A stretch of DNA of 64,000 nt, from the NCBI GenBank assembly GCA_034925905.1, contig JAYFRL010000002.1:19730-83729 (forward strand). Direction: 5' to 3'. This document shows, piece after piece, positions 33,511-43,100 of the stretch; the stretch's first letter is position 1; the number at the start of each line of letters is the position of its first letter. The DNA is from JAYFRL01 sp034925905 (GTDB taxonomy: Bacteria > Bacillota > Clostridia > Lachnospirales > Anaerotignaceae). The notes beneath the pieces are model-generated. The model ran no database searches, was not told the DNA's origin, and saw only the letters and a list, made by a program, of their open reading frames with translations. A program made the translations under genes and the position numbers.

Positions 33511-34137
33511 ATGATAGGTAAATTTATAACCTTTGAGGGTGGTGACGGCGCAGGCAAAACCACCCAGATAAAGCTTTTAACAGAATATCTTTCCGGTAAG
33601 GGTGTTGCGTTTTTGGTTACAAGGGAACCGGGAGGAACTAAGATATCCGAAAAAATAAGGGAAATCCTGCTTGACAGGGGTAATAAAGAAATGGATGCAA
33701 TAACCGAGGCATACCTTTTTGCGGCTTCGAGAAGCAGTCTTGTAAAAGAGCTTATTTTGCCCGAGTTAAGGCAGGGCAAAGCTGTTATATGCGACAGGTT
33801 TTTTGATTCAAGCTTGGCATACCAGGGTTTTGGAAGAGGGTTAGGCGCCGAAACGGTGCTTAAAATAAATGAGGAAGCCTTAAGAGGCGTTTCCCCGGAT
33901 ATAACATTTTTTATAGATGTTCCTCCGGACCTTGGGACAAAAAGGCGCGAGGCGGCGGGAGAGCCTGATAGGATGGAGCTTTCAGACATGGAATTCAAGG
34001 AAAAGGTTTATGCAGGCTATAAGTTTATAAGCGAAGCCGAAAGAGAAAGAATAATAACAATAGACGGAAGAAAGTCTCCGGATGAAATACACAGCCAAAT
34101 AACCGCGCATATAAACGCTTTATTCAATTTTAAATAA
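33511..34137 (+). CDS. tmk: Thymidylate kinase
   Basis: 208 residues. P-loop EGGDGAGKTTQ (about 8-18), then TREPGGTKISEKIREILLD and the DRF/DSSLAYQGFGRG motif that binds dTMP. It phosphorylates dTMP to dTDP for DNA synthesis. First gene of the conserved Firmicutes set tmk-darA-holB-ricT-trmN6-rsmI (Bacillus tmk-yaaQ-holB-yaaT-yabB-yabC). The yaaR, yabA and yazA members of the Bacillus cluster are missing here. Confidence 0.96.
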   Translation: MIGKFITFEGGDGAGKTTQIKLLTEYLSGKGVAFLVTREPGGTKISEKIREILLDRGNKEMDAITEAYLFAASRSSLVKELILPELRQGKAVICDRFFDSSLAYQGFGRGLGAETVLKINEEALRGVSPDITFFIDVPPDLGTKRREAAGEPDRMELSDMEFKEKVYAGYKFISEAERERIITIDGRKSPDEIHSQITAHINALFNFK

Positions 34138-34150
34138 AGGAGGCTTTGAT

Positions 34151-34471
34151 ATGAAGCTTGTTATGGCAATAATACATGATGACGATGCTGTAAACGTCAT
34201 GAATTCGTTGGGTGAAGCAGGTTTTTTTGTTACAAAGCTTGCCACAACGGGAGGCTTTTTAAAATCGGGGAACACAACGCTTATTTCCGGAGTTGACGAT
34301 GATAAGGTTTGCAAAGTTATATCTATATTCGAGCAAAAATGCAAATCAACTGTGGAGCATGCTGCAACCCCTTATGGCAATGCCGAGGGGTTTACGCCAT
34401 ACCCTGTTGAAATAAAAGTTGGCGGTGCGACCGTTTTTGTCATTGACGTGGATAAGTTTTATAAATTTTAA
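34151..34471 (+). CDS. darA: Cyclic-di-AMP receptor protein DarA (PstA)
   Basis: 106 residues of a PII-like trimer: MKLVMAIIHDDDAVNVMNSL, FFVTKLATTGGFLKSGNTTL (the c-di-AMP pocket), then GGATVFVIDVDKFYKF. It binds c-di-AMP in the cytoplasm; its output partner is not firmly known. It lies 13 nt after tmk with AAAGGAGG. Confidence 0.95.
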   Translation: MKLVMAIIHDDDAVNVMNSLGEAGFFVTKLATTGGFLKSGNTTLISGVDDDKVCKVISIFEQKCKSTVEHAATPYGNAEGFTPYPVEIKVGGATVFVIDVDKFYKF

Positions 34472-34486
34472 CATGAGGCTTAAAAA

Positions 34487-35485
34487 ATGTATGATTTTAA
34501 GGATTTTATAGGCAATATCCATATAGTTGACGCGCTTAAAGCCGCGATTAAAACCGGAACGCCCTCCCATGCTTATATAATAAGCGGAGAAAGCGGCTTG
34601 GGCAAAAAATATATCGCAAACACATTTGCAAAAGGTCTTTTGTGTGAAAGTGAAAATGCCCCGTGTGGGGTTTGCGTCTCATGCAGAACCTTTGAATCTT
34701 TAAACAACCCGGATGTTTTTTATATAAGACCTGAAAACAAAACCGTTTCGGGCAGCATAGGAATAGACGAAATAAGGGAAAAAGTAATTAAAAATATAGA
34801 AATAAAACAGTTTAAATATAAATATAAAATATTTATAATAGAAAAAGCAGATAAAATGACGGAGAAAGCGCAAAACGCTTTTTTAAAAACGCTTGAAGAC
34901 CCGCCGGAATACGCCGTGTTTTTATTGCTTTGTGAAAACATAAATACCCTTTTGCCGACGGTTGTTTCAAGATGCGTTATTATGAAACTTTTGCCTCTCC
35001 CTTTCGGGGATATTTTAAGCTATCTTACGGACAGGCAGAATATAAGCCCCGAAACTGCAAGGCTTTGCGCTGCATATTCGGGAGGCTCTTTGGGCAAGGC
35101 TATTAACGCCGCAGGAAGCGAAAGCTTTATGCTTATGAGAAGCGAAATAATTGATTTTTTGTTTGATATAAAAAATATGAGTTCCTCCGCTTTGCTGCTT
35201 AAAGCCAAAGAATTTGAAAAATACAAGCTTCAAAAAGACTTTTTTGATATAATATATATGTTTTATAGGGATATGCTTGTTTTAAAAACAACAAATAACG
35301 ATGAAAGGCTTTCTTCCCCTGATATTATGGACAAGCTTAAAGCCTTCCTGTCGTTTGCAAGCGAGAAACAGCTTTTGTTATGCCTTGAAGCTGTTTTTGA
35401 TGCAAAGAAACTTGTTAAAAACAATTCGGATTTCCTCCTTACAACGGAGGTATTGCTAATAAAACTGAAGGAGAGTTTAAAATGA
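34487..35485 (+). CDS. holB: DNA polymerase III subunit delta'
   Basis: 332 residues. It has a clamp-loader AAA+ domain with a P-loop SGESGLGKKYI, a zinc module with four Cys (CESENAPCGVCVSC), the SRC motif (TVVSRCVIM) and KTLEDPPEYAVFLLLCEN. It loads the sliding clamp with tau and delta. It overlaps the start of ricT by four bases. Confidence 0.94.
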   Translation: MYDFKDFIGNIHIVDALKAAIKTGTPSHAYIISGESGLGKKYIANTFAKGLLCESENAPCGVCVSCRTFESLNNPDVFYIRPENKTVSGSIGIDEIREKVIKNIEIKQFKYKYKIFIIEKADKMTEKAQNAFLKTLEDPPEYAVFLLLCENINTLLPTVVSRCVIMKLLPLPFGDILSYLTDRQNISPETARLCAAYSGGSLGKAINAAGSESFMLMRSEIIDFLFDIKNMSSSALLLKAKEFEKYKLQKDFFDIIYMFYRDMLVLKTTNNDERLSSPDIMDKLKAFLSFASEKQLLLCLEAVFDAKKLVKNNSDFLLTTEVLLIKLKESLK

Positions 35486-36363
35486 CTGAAGTAGTCGGTA
35501 TAAGGTTTAAAAAGGCCGGCAAGGTTTATTATTTCGACCCTGACGGCCAAAAGATAGAAGCAGGCTGCTATGCCATAGTTGAAACCGTAAGAGGAATTGA
35601 ATACGGCCTTGTAGCCAAGAGCAATGTTTTTGTGCCGGATGAAGATGTTGTGCTTCCGCTCAAAAAGGTTTTAAGAGTGGCAACCGAGGAAGATTCGGTT
35701 GTAGATGAAGAAAACAAAAAGCGTGAAAAAGAAGCTTTTAAAATATGCGAAGAAAAGATAGTTGCCCATGGCCTTGATATGAAGCTCATAGACGTGGAAA
35801 TAACATTTGATCATAACAAGCTTATTTTTTACTTCACTTCAGACGGCAGGGTTTATTTCAGGGAGCTTGTTAAAGAGCTTGCTTCCATATTCAGGACAAG
35901 AATAGAATTAAGGCAGATAGGCGTCAGAGATGAGGCCAAGATGCTAAACGGAATAGGAATATGCGGGCGTCCGCTTTGCTGCTCAACTTTTTTGGGAGAT
36001 TTTAATCCTGTTTCAATAAGAATGGCCAAAGAGCAGAACCTTTCTCTTAACCCTACAAAGATATCAGGGATATGTGCCCGGCTTATGTGTTGCCTGAAAT
36101 ATGAAGAAGAGGTTTATGAAGAGCTTAACCGTAATCTGCCTAATGTAGGCGATATAATAAGGACCAATGACGGAGACGGAGAGATTCTTTCCTTAAACGT
36201 GCTTATGCAGACCGTTAAAGCGGTTGTAAGGAAAACGGAAAACGACCCGCCGACAATAGCTTTTTATAAAGTTGGTGAATTTAAGGTTATAAAAGCAAAG
36301 AAACAAAAATCTCAGCCTAATGTATCCGAGGAAGGTTTACCGAGGGAATTTTATGAGGAATGA
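35482..36363 (+). CDS. ricT: RicT (YaaT), PSP1-domain regulator of RNA processing
   Basis: 293 residues. The PSP1 C-terminal domain shows FRTRIELRQIGVRDEAKMLN and GIGICGRPLCCSTFLGDF, with Cys ligands for an Fe-S cluster. RicT is part of the RicAFT complex that steers RNase Y and sporulation signalling in Bacillus. Position after holB is the conserved one. Confidence 0.94.
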   Translation: MTEVVGIRFKKAGKVYYFDPDGQKIEAGCYAIVETVRGIEYGLVAKSNVFVPDEDVVLPLKKVLRVATEEDSVVDEENKKREKEAFKICEEKIVAHGLDMKLIDVEITFDHNKLIFYFTSDGRVYFRELVKELASIFRTRIELRQIGVRDEAKMLNGIGICGRPLCCSTFLGDFNPVSIRMAKEQNLSLNPTKISGICARLMCCLKYEEEVYEELNRNLPNVGDIIRTNDGDGEILSLNVLMQTVKAVVRKTENDPPTIAFYKVGEFKVIKAKKQKSQPNVSEEGLPREFYEE

Positions 36364-37096
36364 TGTTTTGATAAACGAATGGGAGCGCATAGACGACCTT
36401 CATAGGAACGGCTATATGCTTATACAAAACCCAAAGGCTTTCTGCTTTGGCATAGACGCTGTGCTCCTTTCGGATTTTGCTGTTGTTAAAGAAGGGGAAG
36501 AAGTGCTTGACATAGGCACAGGAACAGGAGTCATACCCATTCTTTTATGCGGGAAAACAAAGGGAAAGCATTTTACGGGCATAGAAATACAGGAAGAAAG
36601 CGTTTTTATGGCAAAGCGTTCCGTTTTGCTTAACTCCCTTGAAAACAGGATAGATATTTGCCTTGGCGATATAAGAAAATACGATGAATATTTTAAACCC
36701 TCGTCGTTTGACGTTGTGGTTACAAATCCGCCTTATATGTCTGCCTATGGAGGGCTTAAAAATGATGCCCTGGATAAGTCCGTTGCAAGGCATGAAATAA
36801 GTTTAACGCTTTCCGAGGTTATAGGATCGGCTAAAAAGCTGCTTAAGCCTCAGGGCAGGTTTTATATGATACACCGTCCCCAAAGGCTTGCAGATATATT
36901 CTTTGAAATGCGCAGCCTTGGAATAGAGCCTAAAACCCTGCGCCTAATACATACAACACCGGATAAGGAGCCGTCTATGGCTCTTGTGTCCGGAGTGAGA
37001 AACGGACGCCCTATGCTTAAGGTTATGCCGCCCATAATAATATATAACCCGGACGGAAGCTATACTGAAGAAATACGGCATATATACTATGATTAG
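36353..37096 (+). CDS. trmN6: tRNA1(Val) (adenine37-N6)-methyltransferase
   Basis: 247 residues of a class I SAM methyltransferase. VLDIGTGTGVIPILL is the SAM loop and VVTNPPYMSAYGG carries the NPPY catalytic motif of N6-adenine methylases. I start at MRNDVLINEW, with GAGGG 7 nt ahead, overlapping ricT by 11 nt; a longer frame starts inside ricT. Corresponds to Bacillus YabB. Confidence 0.93.
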   Translation: MRNDVLINEWERIDDLHRNGYMLIQNPKAFCFGIDAVLLSDFAVVKEGEEVLDIGTGTGVIPILLCGKTKGKHFTGIEIQEESVFMAKRSVLLNSLENRIDICLGDIRKYDEYFKPSSFDVVVTNPPYMSAYGGLKNDALDKSVARHEISLTLSEVIGSAKKLLKPQGRFYMIHRPQRLADIFFEMRSLGIEPKTLRLIHTTPDKEPSMALVSGVRNGRPMLKVMPPIIIYNPDGSYTEEIRHIYYD

Positions 37097-37106
37097 AGGA
37101 TAATTT

Positions 37107-37946
37107 ATGACAGGGACGCTTTATTTATGCGCTACACCCATAGGCAACCTCGGGGATATAACCAAAAGAGTGCTGGATACACTCTCATCCGCAGATATAA
37201 TCGCTGCAGAGGACACAAGGCACACGCTTGCGCTTTTAAACCATTTTAATATAAAGAAGCCTCTTATAAGCTATTATGAGCATAACAAGGAAAAGCGTGG
37301 AGGAGAGATTATAGCTTTGCTTAAAGAGGGTAAAAGTGTTGCCCTTGTAACGGATGCGGGAACCCCAGGGATATCCGACCCCGGCAGCGATATTGCCGCG
37401 CTTTGCCATGAAGAAGGCATTTGTGTGACTTCGCTCCCCGGAGCCTGCGCAGTAATAACTGCCCTTTCGCTTTCGGGGCTTATGTCTGGACGTTTTGTAT
37501 TTGAAGGCTTTTTGCCTTTGGATAAAAAAGAAAAGGCAGCCGTGCTTAAAAGCCTTGAGGCCGAGAAACGCACGGTTATATTTTACGAGGCACCACACAG
37601 GCTTATAAAAACCCTTTTAGAGCTTAAAAGTTTTGCCGGAGAAAGAAGAGTTGCGCTTGCAAGGGAGCTTACAAAAAAATACGAAGAAATTCGTTTTGAT
37701 TCCATAGACGGGCATATTGCGCATTTTGAAGAAACAAAGCCTAAGGGTGAGTTTGTTATAATAGTGGAAGGCATGCCTGTTTCGGACATAAAAAAAGAAG
37801 AAGTGGCAAAATGGGCAGAAATAAGCATAGAGGAACATTTTGACATGTATATAAAAGAAGGCCTTGATGAAAAAGAGGCCATGAAAAGAACCGCAAAAGA
37901 TAGAGGCATATCCAAAAGAGAGGTATATGCAAGGCTTAAGGAGTGA
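37107..37946 (+). CDS. rsmI: 16S rRNA (cytidine1402-2'-O)-methyltransferase
   Basis: 279 residues of the tetrapyrrole-methylase fold: LYLCATPIGNLGDITKRVLD, AAEDTRHTLALL, LVTDAGTPGISDPGSDIAAL and FYEAPHRLIKTL. It modifies C1402 in the decoding centre. A small C-terminal domain (KRTAKDRGISKREVYARL) is present. Confidence 0.96.
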   Translation: MTGTLYLCATPIGNLGDITKRVLDTLSSADIIAAEDTRHTLALLNHFNIKKPLISYYEHNKEKRGGEIIALLKEGKSVALVTDAGTPGISDPGSDIAALCHEEGICVTSLPGACAVITALSLSGLMSGRFVFEGFLPLDKKEKAAVLKSLEAEKRTVIFYEAPHRLIKTLLELKSFAGERRVALARELTKKYEEIRFDSIDGHIAHFEETKPKGEFVIIVEGMPVSDIKKEEVAKWAEISIEEHFDMYIKEGLDEKEAMKRTAKDRGISKREVYARLKE

Positions 37947-37952
37947 CATTTT

Positions 37953-38447
37953 ATGGAGGACAGAGAAAAAAAGGCGCTAGATGTTTTAAAAAAGCTTGAT
38001 ATAAAATACGATTATTATGCGCATGAACCGCATTTTACAATAGAAGCGGCTAAAGAGCTTGACGAAAAAATGGGAATAAGCATATGCAAAAACCTTTTTT
38101 TAAGCACAAGGCACAGCACGGAATTTTATCTGCTTTTCATGCGTGGGGATAAAAAGTTTAACACGGGAGTTGTTTCAAAGCAGCTTAGTGTTCCAAGGCT
38201 CACTTTCGGGAAGGATGAGCTTTTGCTTGAGTTTTTGGATGTTTATCCGGGTAGTGTTTGCCCGCTTGGCCTTATAAACGACATTGAAAACAAGGTCGGC
38301 TTTTTGATTGACAAGGATGTGCTTGAAATGGAGAAGGTGTCCATGCATCCATGTGTTAATACGGCTACAATAGTTATAAGCACAAAGGATCTTATTGAAA
38401 AGCTTTTGCCTTATTGTAACAGGGGTTATAGGGAGGTAATGGTTTAA
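37953..38447 (+). CDS. YbaK/ProX-type aminoacyl-tRNA deacylase
   Basis: 164 residues. The fold of free-standing editing domains is seen in YYAHEPHFTIEAAKELDEKM, GISICKNLFL and the Lys in RGDKKFN. The family hydrolyses mischarged Ala-tRNA(Pro) (ProX/PrdX) or similar. Start lies 6 nt after rsmI, with its stop touching the decarboxylase ATG. Specificity is not settled by sequence reading. Confidence 0.85.
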   Translation: MEDREKKALDVLKKLDIKYDYYAHEPHFTIEAAKELDEKMGISICKNLFLSTRHSTEFYLLFMRGDKKFNTGVVSKQLSVPRLTFGKDELLLEFLDVYPGSVCPLGLINDIENKVGFLIDKDVLEMEKVSMHPCVNTATIVISTKDLIEKLLPYCNRGYREVMV

Positions 38448-39860
38448 ATGCTTTTTGAAAAGCTGCTAAGCTATGCGGAAGAGGATATATATCCTTTTCA
38501 TATGCCTGGGCACAAGAGAAACCTAGAGTCTTTCCCTAATCCTTATTCTTTGGATATAACAGAGATAGACGGCTTTGATAATCTTCATGCGCCAAACGGA
38601 ATAATACTTGACGCTCAAAAGGAATGCGCATGCGTTTTTGGGGCGAAGGAAAGCTTTTTTCTCGTAAATGGGTCAAGCTGTGGGATCATTTCAGCCATTC
38701 TTTCTGCCTGCAAGGACGGGGATAAAATAATAATTGCAAGAAACTGCCATAGATCTGCGTTTGGCGGAGTAATTCTTTCGGGGGCAGTGCCATGCTACAT
38801 AATGCCTGAAGCAACCAAAAGCTTTAGCTTCTGTGGAGGCATTTCGCCGGAATCGGTTTTAAAGGCAATATGCGAAAACCCTGATGCAAAGGCTGTTTTT
38901 ATAACCAGCCCTACAGCGGAGGGGATAACCTCGGATATTAAAAAAATTGCGTCCGTGGCGCATGGAAACAATATGCTTTTGATAGTTGACGCCGCCCATG
39001 GCGCTCATTTTAATTTTTCGGACTATTTCCCCAAGGATGCCCTTTTAGAGGGCGCAGACATAGTTATAGAAAGCGTTCATAAAACACTGCCGTCGCTAAC
39101 TCAAACGGCACTTTTGCATATAGGGAGCGAAAGACCGGATATAAACCGCATAAAATCGGCGCTTGCCATCATGCAAAGCTCAAGCCCGTCTTATGTGCTT
39201 ATGGCTTCCATAGACAGGTGCATAAGCTTTGTAAAAAACGGAAAAGAAGAGTTTGAAAGCTATGTTAAGGAGCTTAAAAAGACAAGGGAAGCTCTTTTAA
39301 GGCTTAAAAACTTTAAGCTTTTGGATTCAGATGCGCTTGTTTCTCTTAATGGCGCGGACCTGGACAGGGGAAAGATAGTCATAATTTCTCCGTGTTTAAG
39401 CGGGGTCAGGCTTTCCGGTATATTAAGGGAGAAATATAAAATTGAGGCTGAGATGGCTTCAGAAGGTCATATAGTTTTTATAACGTCTGTTTTGGATACA
39501 AAAGAAGGTTTAAGCCGGCTGGTTTCGGCATTTGATCAAATTGATAAAAATATGGGCGAGGCTGTGGCCAAAGAAACGGGTTTTGTTCCTTATATAAGTC
39601 TTCCGGCTATAGAGATGACGCCAAGGCAAGCTTATTTTTCTGATAAAAAAGAGGTTTTGCTTGAAAATGCGGCAGGCTTTGTAAGCTCTGAATTTGTCAT
39701 CCCGTACCCTCCGGGTATACCTTTAATCGTACCTGGTGAAAGAATAACGGAGGACATCATAAAATCCATAAGCAGTATAAAAGAAGAAGGGATAGGCATT
39801 GCTGGAATTGAAGACAGGGATATAAAAAAAATAAAAATCGTGCGTGGCGGTCTTCTTTAA
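38448..39860 (+). CDS. Orn/Lys/Arg decarboxylase family protein (YaaO-like)
   Basis: 470 residues, PLP enzyme of fold type I. Clear marks are YPFHMPGHKRN, FLVNGSSCGIISAILSACKD, ARNCHRSAFGG, LLIVDAAHGAHF and the PLP lysine Lys212 in ESVHKTLPSL. The length is that of the shorter, YaaO/SpeA-type decarboxylases (no N-terminal response-regulator-like domain). In Bacillus yaaO stands just before tmk; here it ends the same cluster. ATG directly follows the deacylase stop. Amino acid specificity is not readable. Confidence 0.9.
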   Translation: MLFEKLLSYAEEDIYPFHMPGHKRNLESFPNPYSLDITEIDGFDNLHAPNGIILDAQKECACVFGAKESFFLVNGSSCGIISAILSACKDGDKIIIARNCHRSAFGGVILSGAVPCYIMPEATKSFSFCGGISPESVLKAICENPDAKAVFITSPTAEGITSDIKKIASVAHGNNMLLIVDAAHGAHFNFSDYFPKDALLEGADIVIESVHKTLPSLTQTALLHIGSERPDINRIKSALAIMQSSSPSYVLMASIDRCISFVKNGKEEFESYVKELKKTREALLRLKNFKLLDSDALVSLNGADLDRGKIVIISPCLSGVRLSGILREKYKIEAEMASEGHIVFITSVLDTKEGLSRLVSAFDQIDKNMGEAVAKETGFVPYISLPAIEMTPRQAYFSDKKEVLLENAAGFVSSEFVIPYPPGIPLIVPGERITEDIIKSISSIKEEGIGIAGIEDRDIKKIKIVRGGLL

Positions 39861-39877
39861 AAGAAGACTGCTGTTTT
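39850..39877 (+). terminator. Terminator overlapping the decarboxylase stop
   Basis: GTCTTCTT (39850-39857) and AAGAAGAC (39861-39868) pair around the stop codon, followed by GCTGTTTTT. Confidence 0.6.
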
Positions 39878-40044
39878 TGTATAAAATCTTTATATTATTT
39901 TTGCTATAATACATTTATATATGGCTTCGAAAAATAAGGCTTTATACTTAAAATTTAATGGGAATAAACTTAAAATTTGTATATTCGTATAGATTAAAAA
40001 CGGCAATTTTAGAAATTTAATCTTTTTTTAGAAAAAAATTGACA

Positions 40045-40074
40045 TTGATTAAGCATTGTTAAAGGAAGTATAAT
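40045..40074 (+). promoter_or_regulatory. Promoter of the activase-related gene
   Basis: TTGATT (40045-40050), 18 nt and TATAAT (40069-40074), 61 nt before the ATG of the giant activase-related protein. A TTGACA at 40039 is too far away to serve with this -10. Confidence 0.5.
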
Positions 40075-40134
40075 CCTTTAAGATTGGTTCATACCCTTAA
40101 ATGATATTGAAATTTTAAGGGAGGAGGCATTGTT

Positions 40135-43100
40135 ATGGATAAGCATGGGTCAATAAGTCTGGGTATTGATATAGGCTCTACAACCGTTAAGGTGGTTGTT
40201 ATTGATGAAAATAAAAATTTTATATTCAGCGGATATGAAAGGCACTTTTCAGAGATAAGGGAAACTTTAAAAACCCTTTTGACAAAGGCCTCTTTTTCGT
40301 TAGATGGAGTTGGTTTTAAGGCTATGATAACGGGAAGCGGCGGAGTGTCAATTTCCGATGCGTTAAATGTTCCTTTTATCCAGGAGGTTGTGGCGACTGC
40401 GAGAGCTATAGAAGTTAAAGCCCCTCAAACGGATGTTGCTATAGAGCTTGGTGGTGAAGACGCAAAGATAATATATTTTAAAAACGGACTGGACCAGCGC
40501 ATGAACGGCATTTGCGCCGGAGGCACAGGCTCGTTTATAGACCAAATGGCAAGCCTCCTGAAAACAGACGCAGAAGGTCTTAATGAGCTTGCAAAGGATT
40601 ATGGAGTTATATATCCTATAGCTTCGCGCTGCGGAGTTTTTGCAAAAACAGATATACAGCCGCTCATAAACGAAGGAGTTTCAAGAAACGACCTTGCTGT
40701 TTCAATATTCCAGGCTGTTGTTAACCAAACAATAGGCGGTCTTGCCTGTGGTAAGCCTATAAGGGGCAATGTTGCTTTTTTAGGCGGACCCTTGCATTTT
40801 CTTTCAGAGCTTAAGAAAAGGTTTGCTGAAACCTTAAATTTAACGGAAAAATCTGCGATTTCTCCTGAAAACTCACATTTGTTTGCGGCCTATGGAACGG
40901 CTATAGCCGCAATGGATACGGAAGAAATATTGGATACGGATGAGCTTTGTAGGAGGATAGACGCTTGCGGAACCCTTAAAATGGAAATAAACCGTCTTTC
41001 ACCTCTTTTTGAGAATGAAGAAGAATATGAAGCCTTTAAAGCGCGCCATTTGCGAGAAGCGGTTTCCAAAAGAGAATTTTCTACATATGAAGGGAACGCT
41101 TATCTTGGAATAGACGCAGGAAGCACAACTTCAAAAATAGCGTTGATATCTGAAGACGGAGAGCTTTTATATTCCTACTATTCAAGCAATGAAGGCAATC
41201 CTTTAAAGGTTGTTATAAAAAGCTTAAACGAGCTTTATTCAGTTATGCCCAAAAATGTAAAAATAAAAAATTCATGCGCAACAGGCTATGGAGAAGGCCT
41301 AATAAAAGAGGCGCTTGCCGTTGATTTAGGTTATGTTGAAACGGTTGCGCACTATAAGGCAGCTGCGTTTTTCAAAAAAGATGTGGATTTTATTCTTGAC
41401 ATAGGCGGTCAGGATATGAAATGCATCAGAATCAAAAACGGCGTTATAGACAGCGTACTTTTAAATGAAGCCTGCTCCTCAGGCTGCGGTTCATTTATAG
41501 AAACATTTGCAAAATCACTTAATTACGGAGTTGAGGATTTTGCGAAAATAGCCCTTTTTGCCAAAAAACCAGTTGATCTTGGTTCAAGATGCACCGTTTT
41601 CATGAACTCAAGGGTTAAGCAGGCTCAAAAGGAAGGCGCAAAGGTTGGAGATATTTCTGCCGGGCTTGCATATTCTGTTATAAAAAATGCCCTGCTTAAG
41701 GTTATAAAAATATCAGACCCGAAAAAGCTCGGTAAAAACATAGTTGTTCAAGGCGGGACGTTTTATAATGACGCTGTTTTAAAGAGCTTTGAGGATATAA
41801 GCGAAAGAGAAGCCATTCGTCCTGATATAGCCGGGATTATGGGAGCTTTCGGAGCGGCTATAATAGCAAAGGAAGAATATGAGGAAGGCTACGAATCAAC
41901 GCTTCTTTCACTTTATGAGATGAACAGCTTGAAGATAGACACTTCGTTTGTAAGATGCGGCAGATGTGAAAATAACTGCCTGCTTACGGTAAATAACTTC
42001 TCAAACGGAAGAAAATTTATAACAGGCAACAGATGTGAAAAAGGTATGGGCGGCAGCAGGAAAAAAAGCAACGCTCCAAACCTCTTTGAGTATAAATTAA
42101 AAAGGCTTTTTGATTATGAAGCCCTAGATGAAAGCAAAGCTCCTTTAGGCAATATAGGCATTCCAAGAGTGCTTAATATGTGGGAGGATTATCCGTTTTG
42201 GTTTACGTTTTTAACAAATATCGGGTTTAGAGTTGTGCTTTCGCCGCTTTCAAACAAAAAAATATTTGAGCTTGGCATGGAATCCATACCCAGCGAATCG
42301 GTTTGCTATCCGGCAAAGCTTGCACACGGACATATAATGTATCTTATAAACCATGGCGTAAAAAATATTTTTTATCCTGGAGTAACTCATGAAAGAAGGG
42401 AATTTTCCGGATCGGACAATTGTTTTAACTGCCCGATAGTCGCTTCATATAACGAAAACATTAAAAACAACATAGAAGAGCTAAAAACAAATGATATAAA
42501 CTTCATGAACCCATTTATATCGTTTACAAATGAAAAAGCCCTTATAAACCGTTTGTATGAAGAGTTTATGGGCTTTGGTGTTACATACGAAAGCGTAAAA
42601 GACGCTGTTTTGGCAGGCTTTGAAGAATGGGACGCTTTTAAAGCCGATATGGAAAACGAAGCTTTAAAGGCTCTTAAATATATCGAAGAAAACAAAATAA
42701 CAGGCATAGTGCTTGCAGGGCGTCCCTACCATACAGACCCTGAGATAAACCACGGTATCCCTGAGATGATAAACAGCTTTAATATAGCTGTGCTTTCCGA
42801 GGATTCGGTTTGCCATATGAGAGACATTGAAAGACCTGTTATGGTTAGAGACCAGTGGACATACCATACAAGGCTTTATCAGGCCGCTTCTTTTGTTAAA
42901 ACAAGGGAAGACCTTGAGCTTATACAGCTTAATTCCTTCGGCTGTGGGCTTGACGCCGTTACTACGGACGAGGTTTCTGATATTTTAACTTCCGCAGGGA
43001 AGATATATACGGTGCTTAAAATAGACGAGATAAACAATCTCGGTGCGGCAAGGATAAGGGTGCGCTCGCTTATTGCGGCCATATCAGACAGACATAAAAA

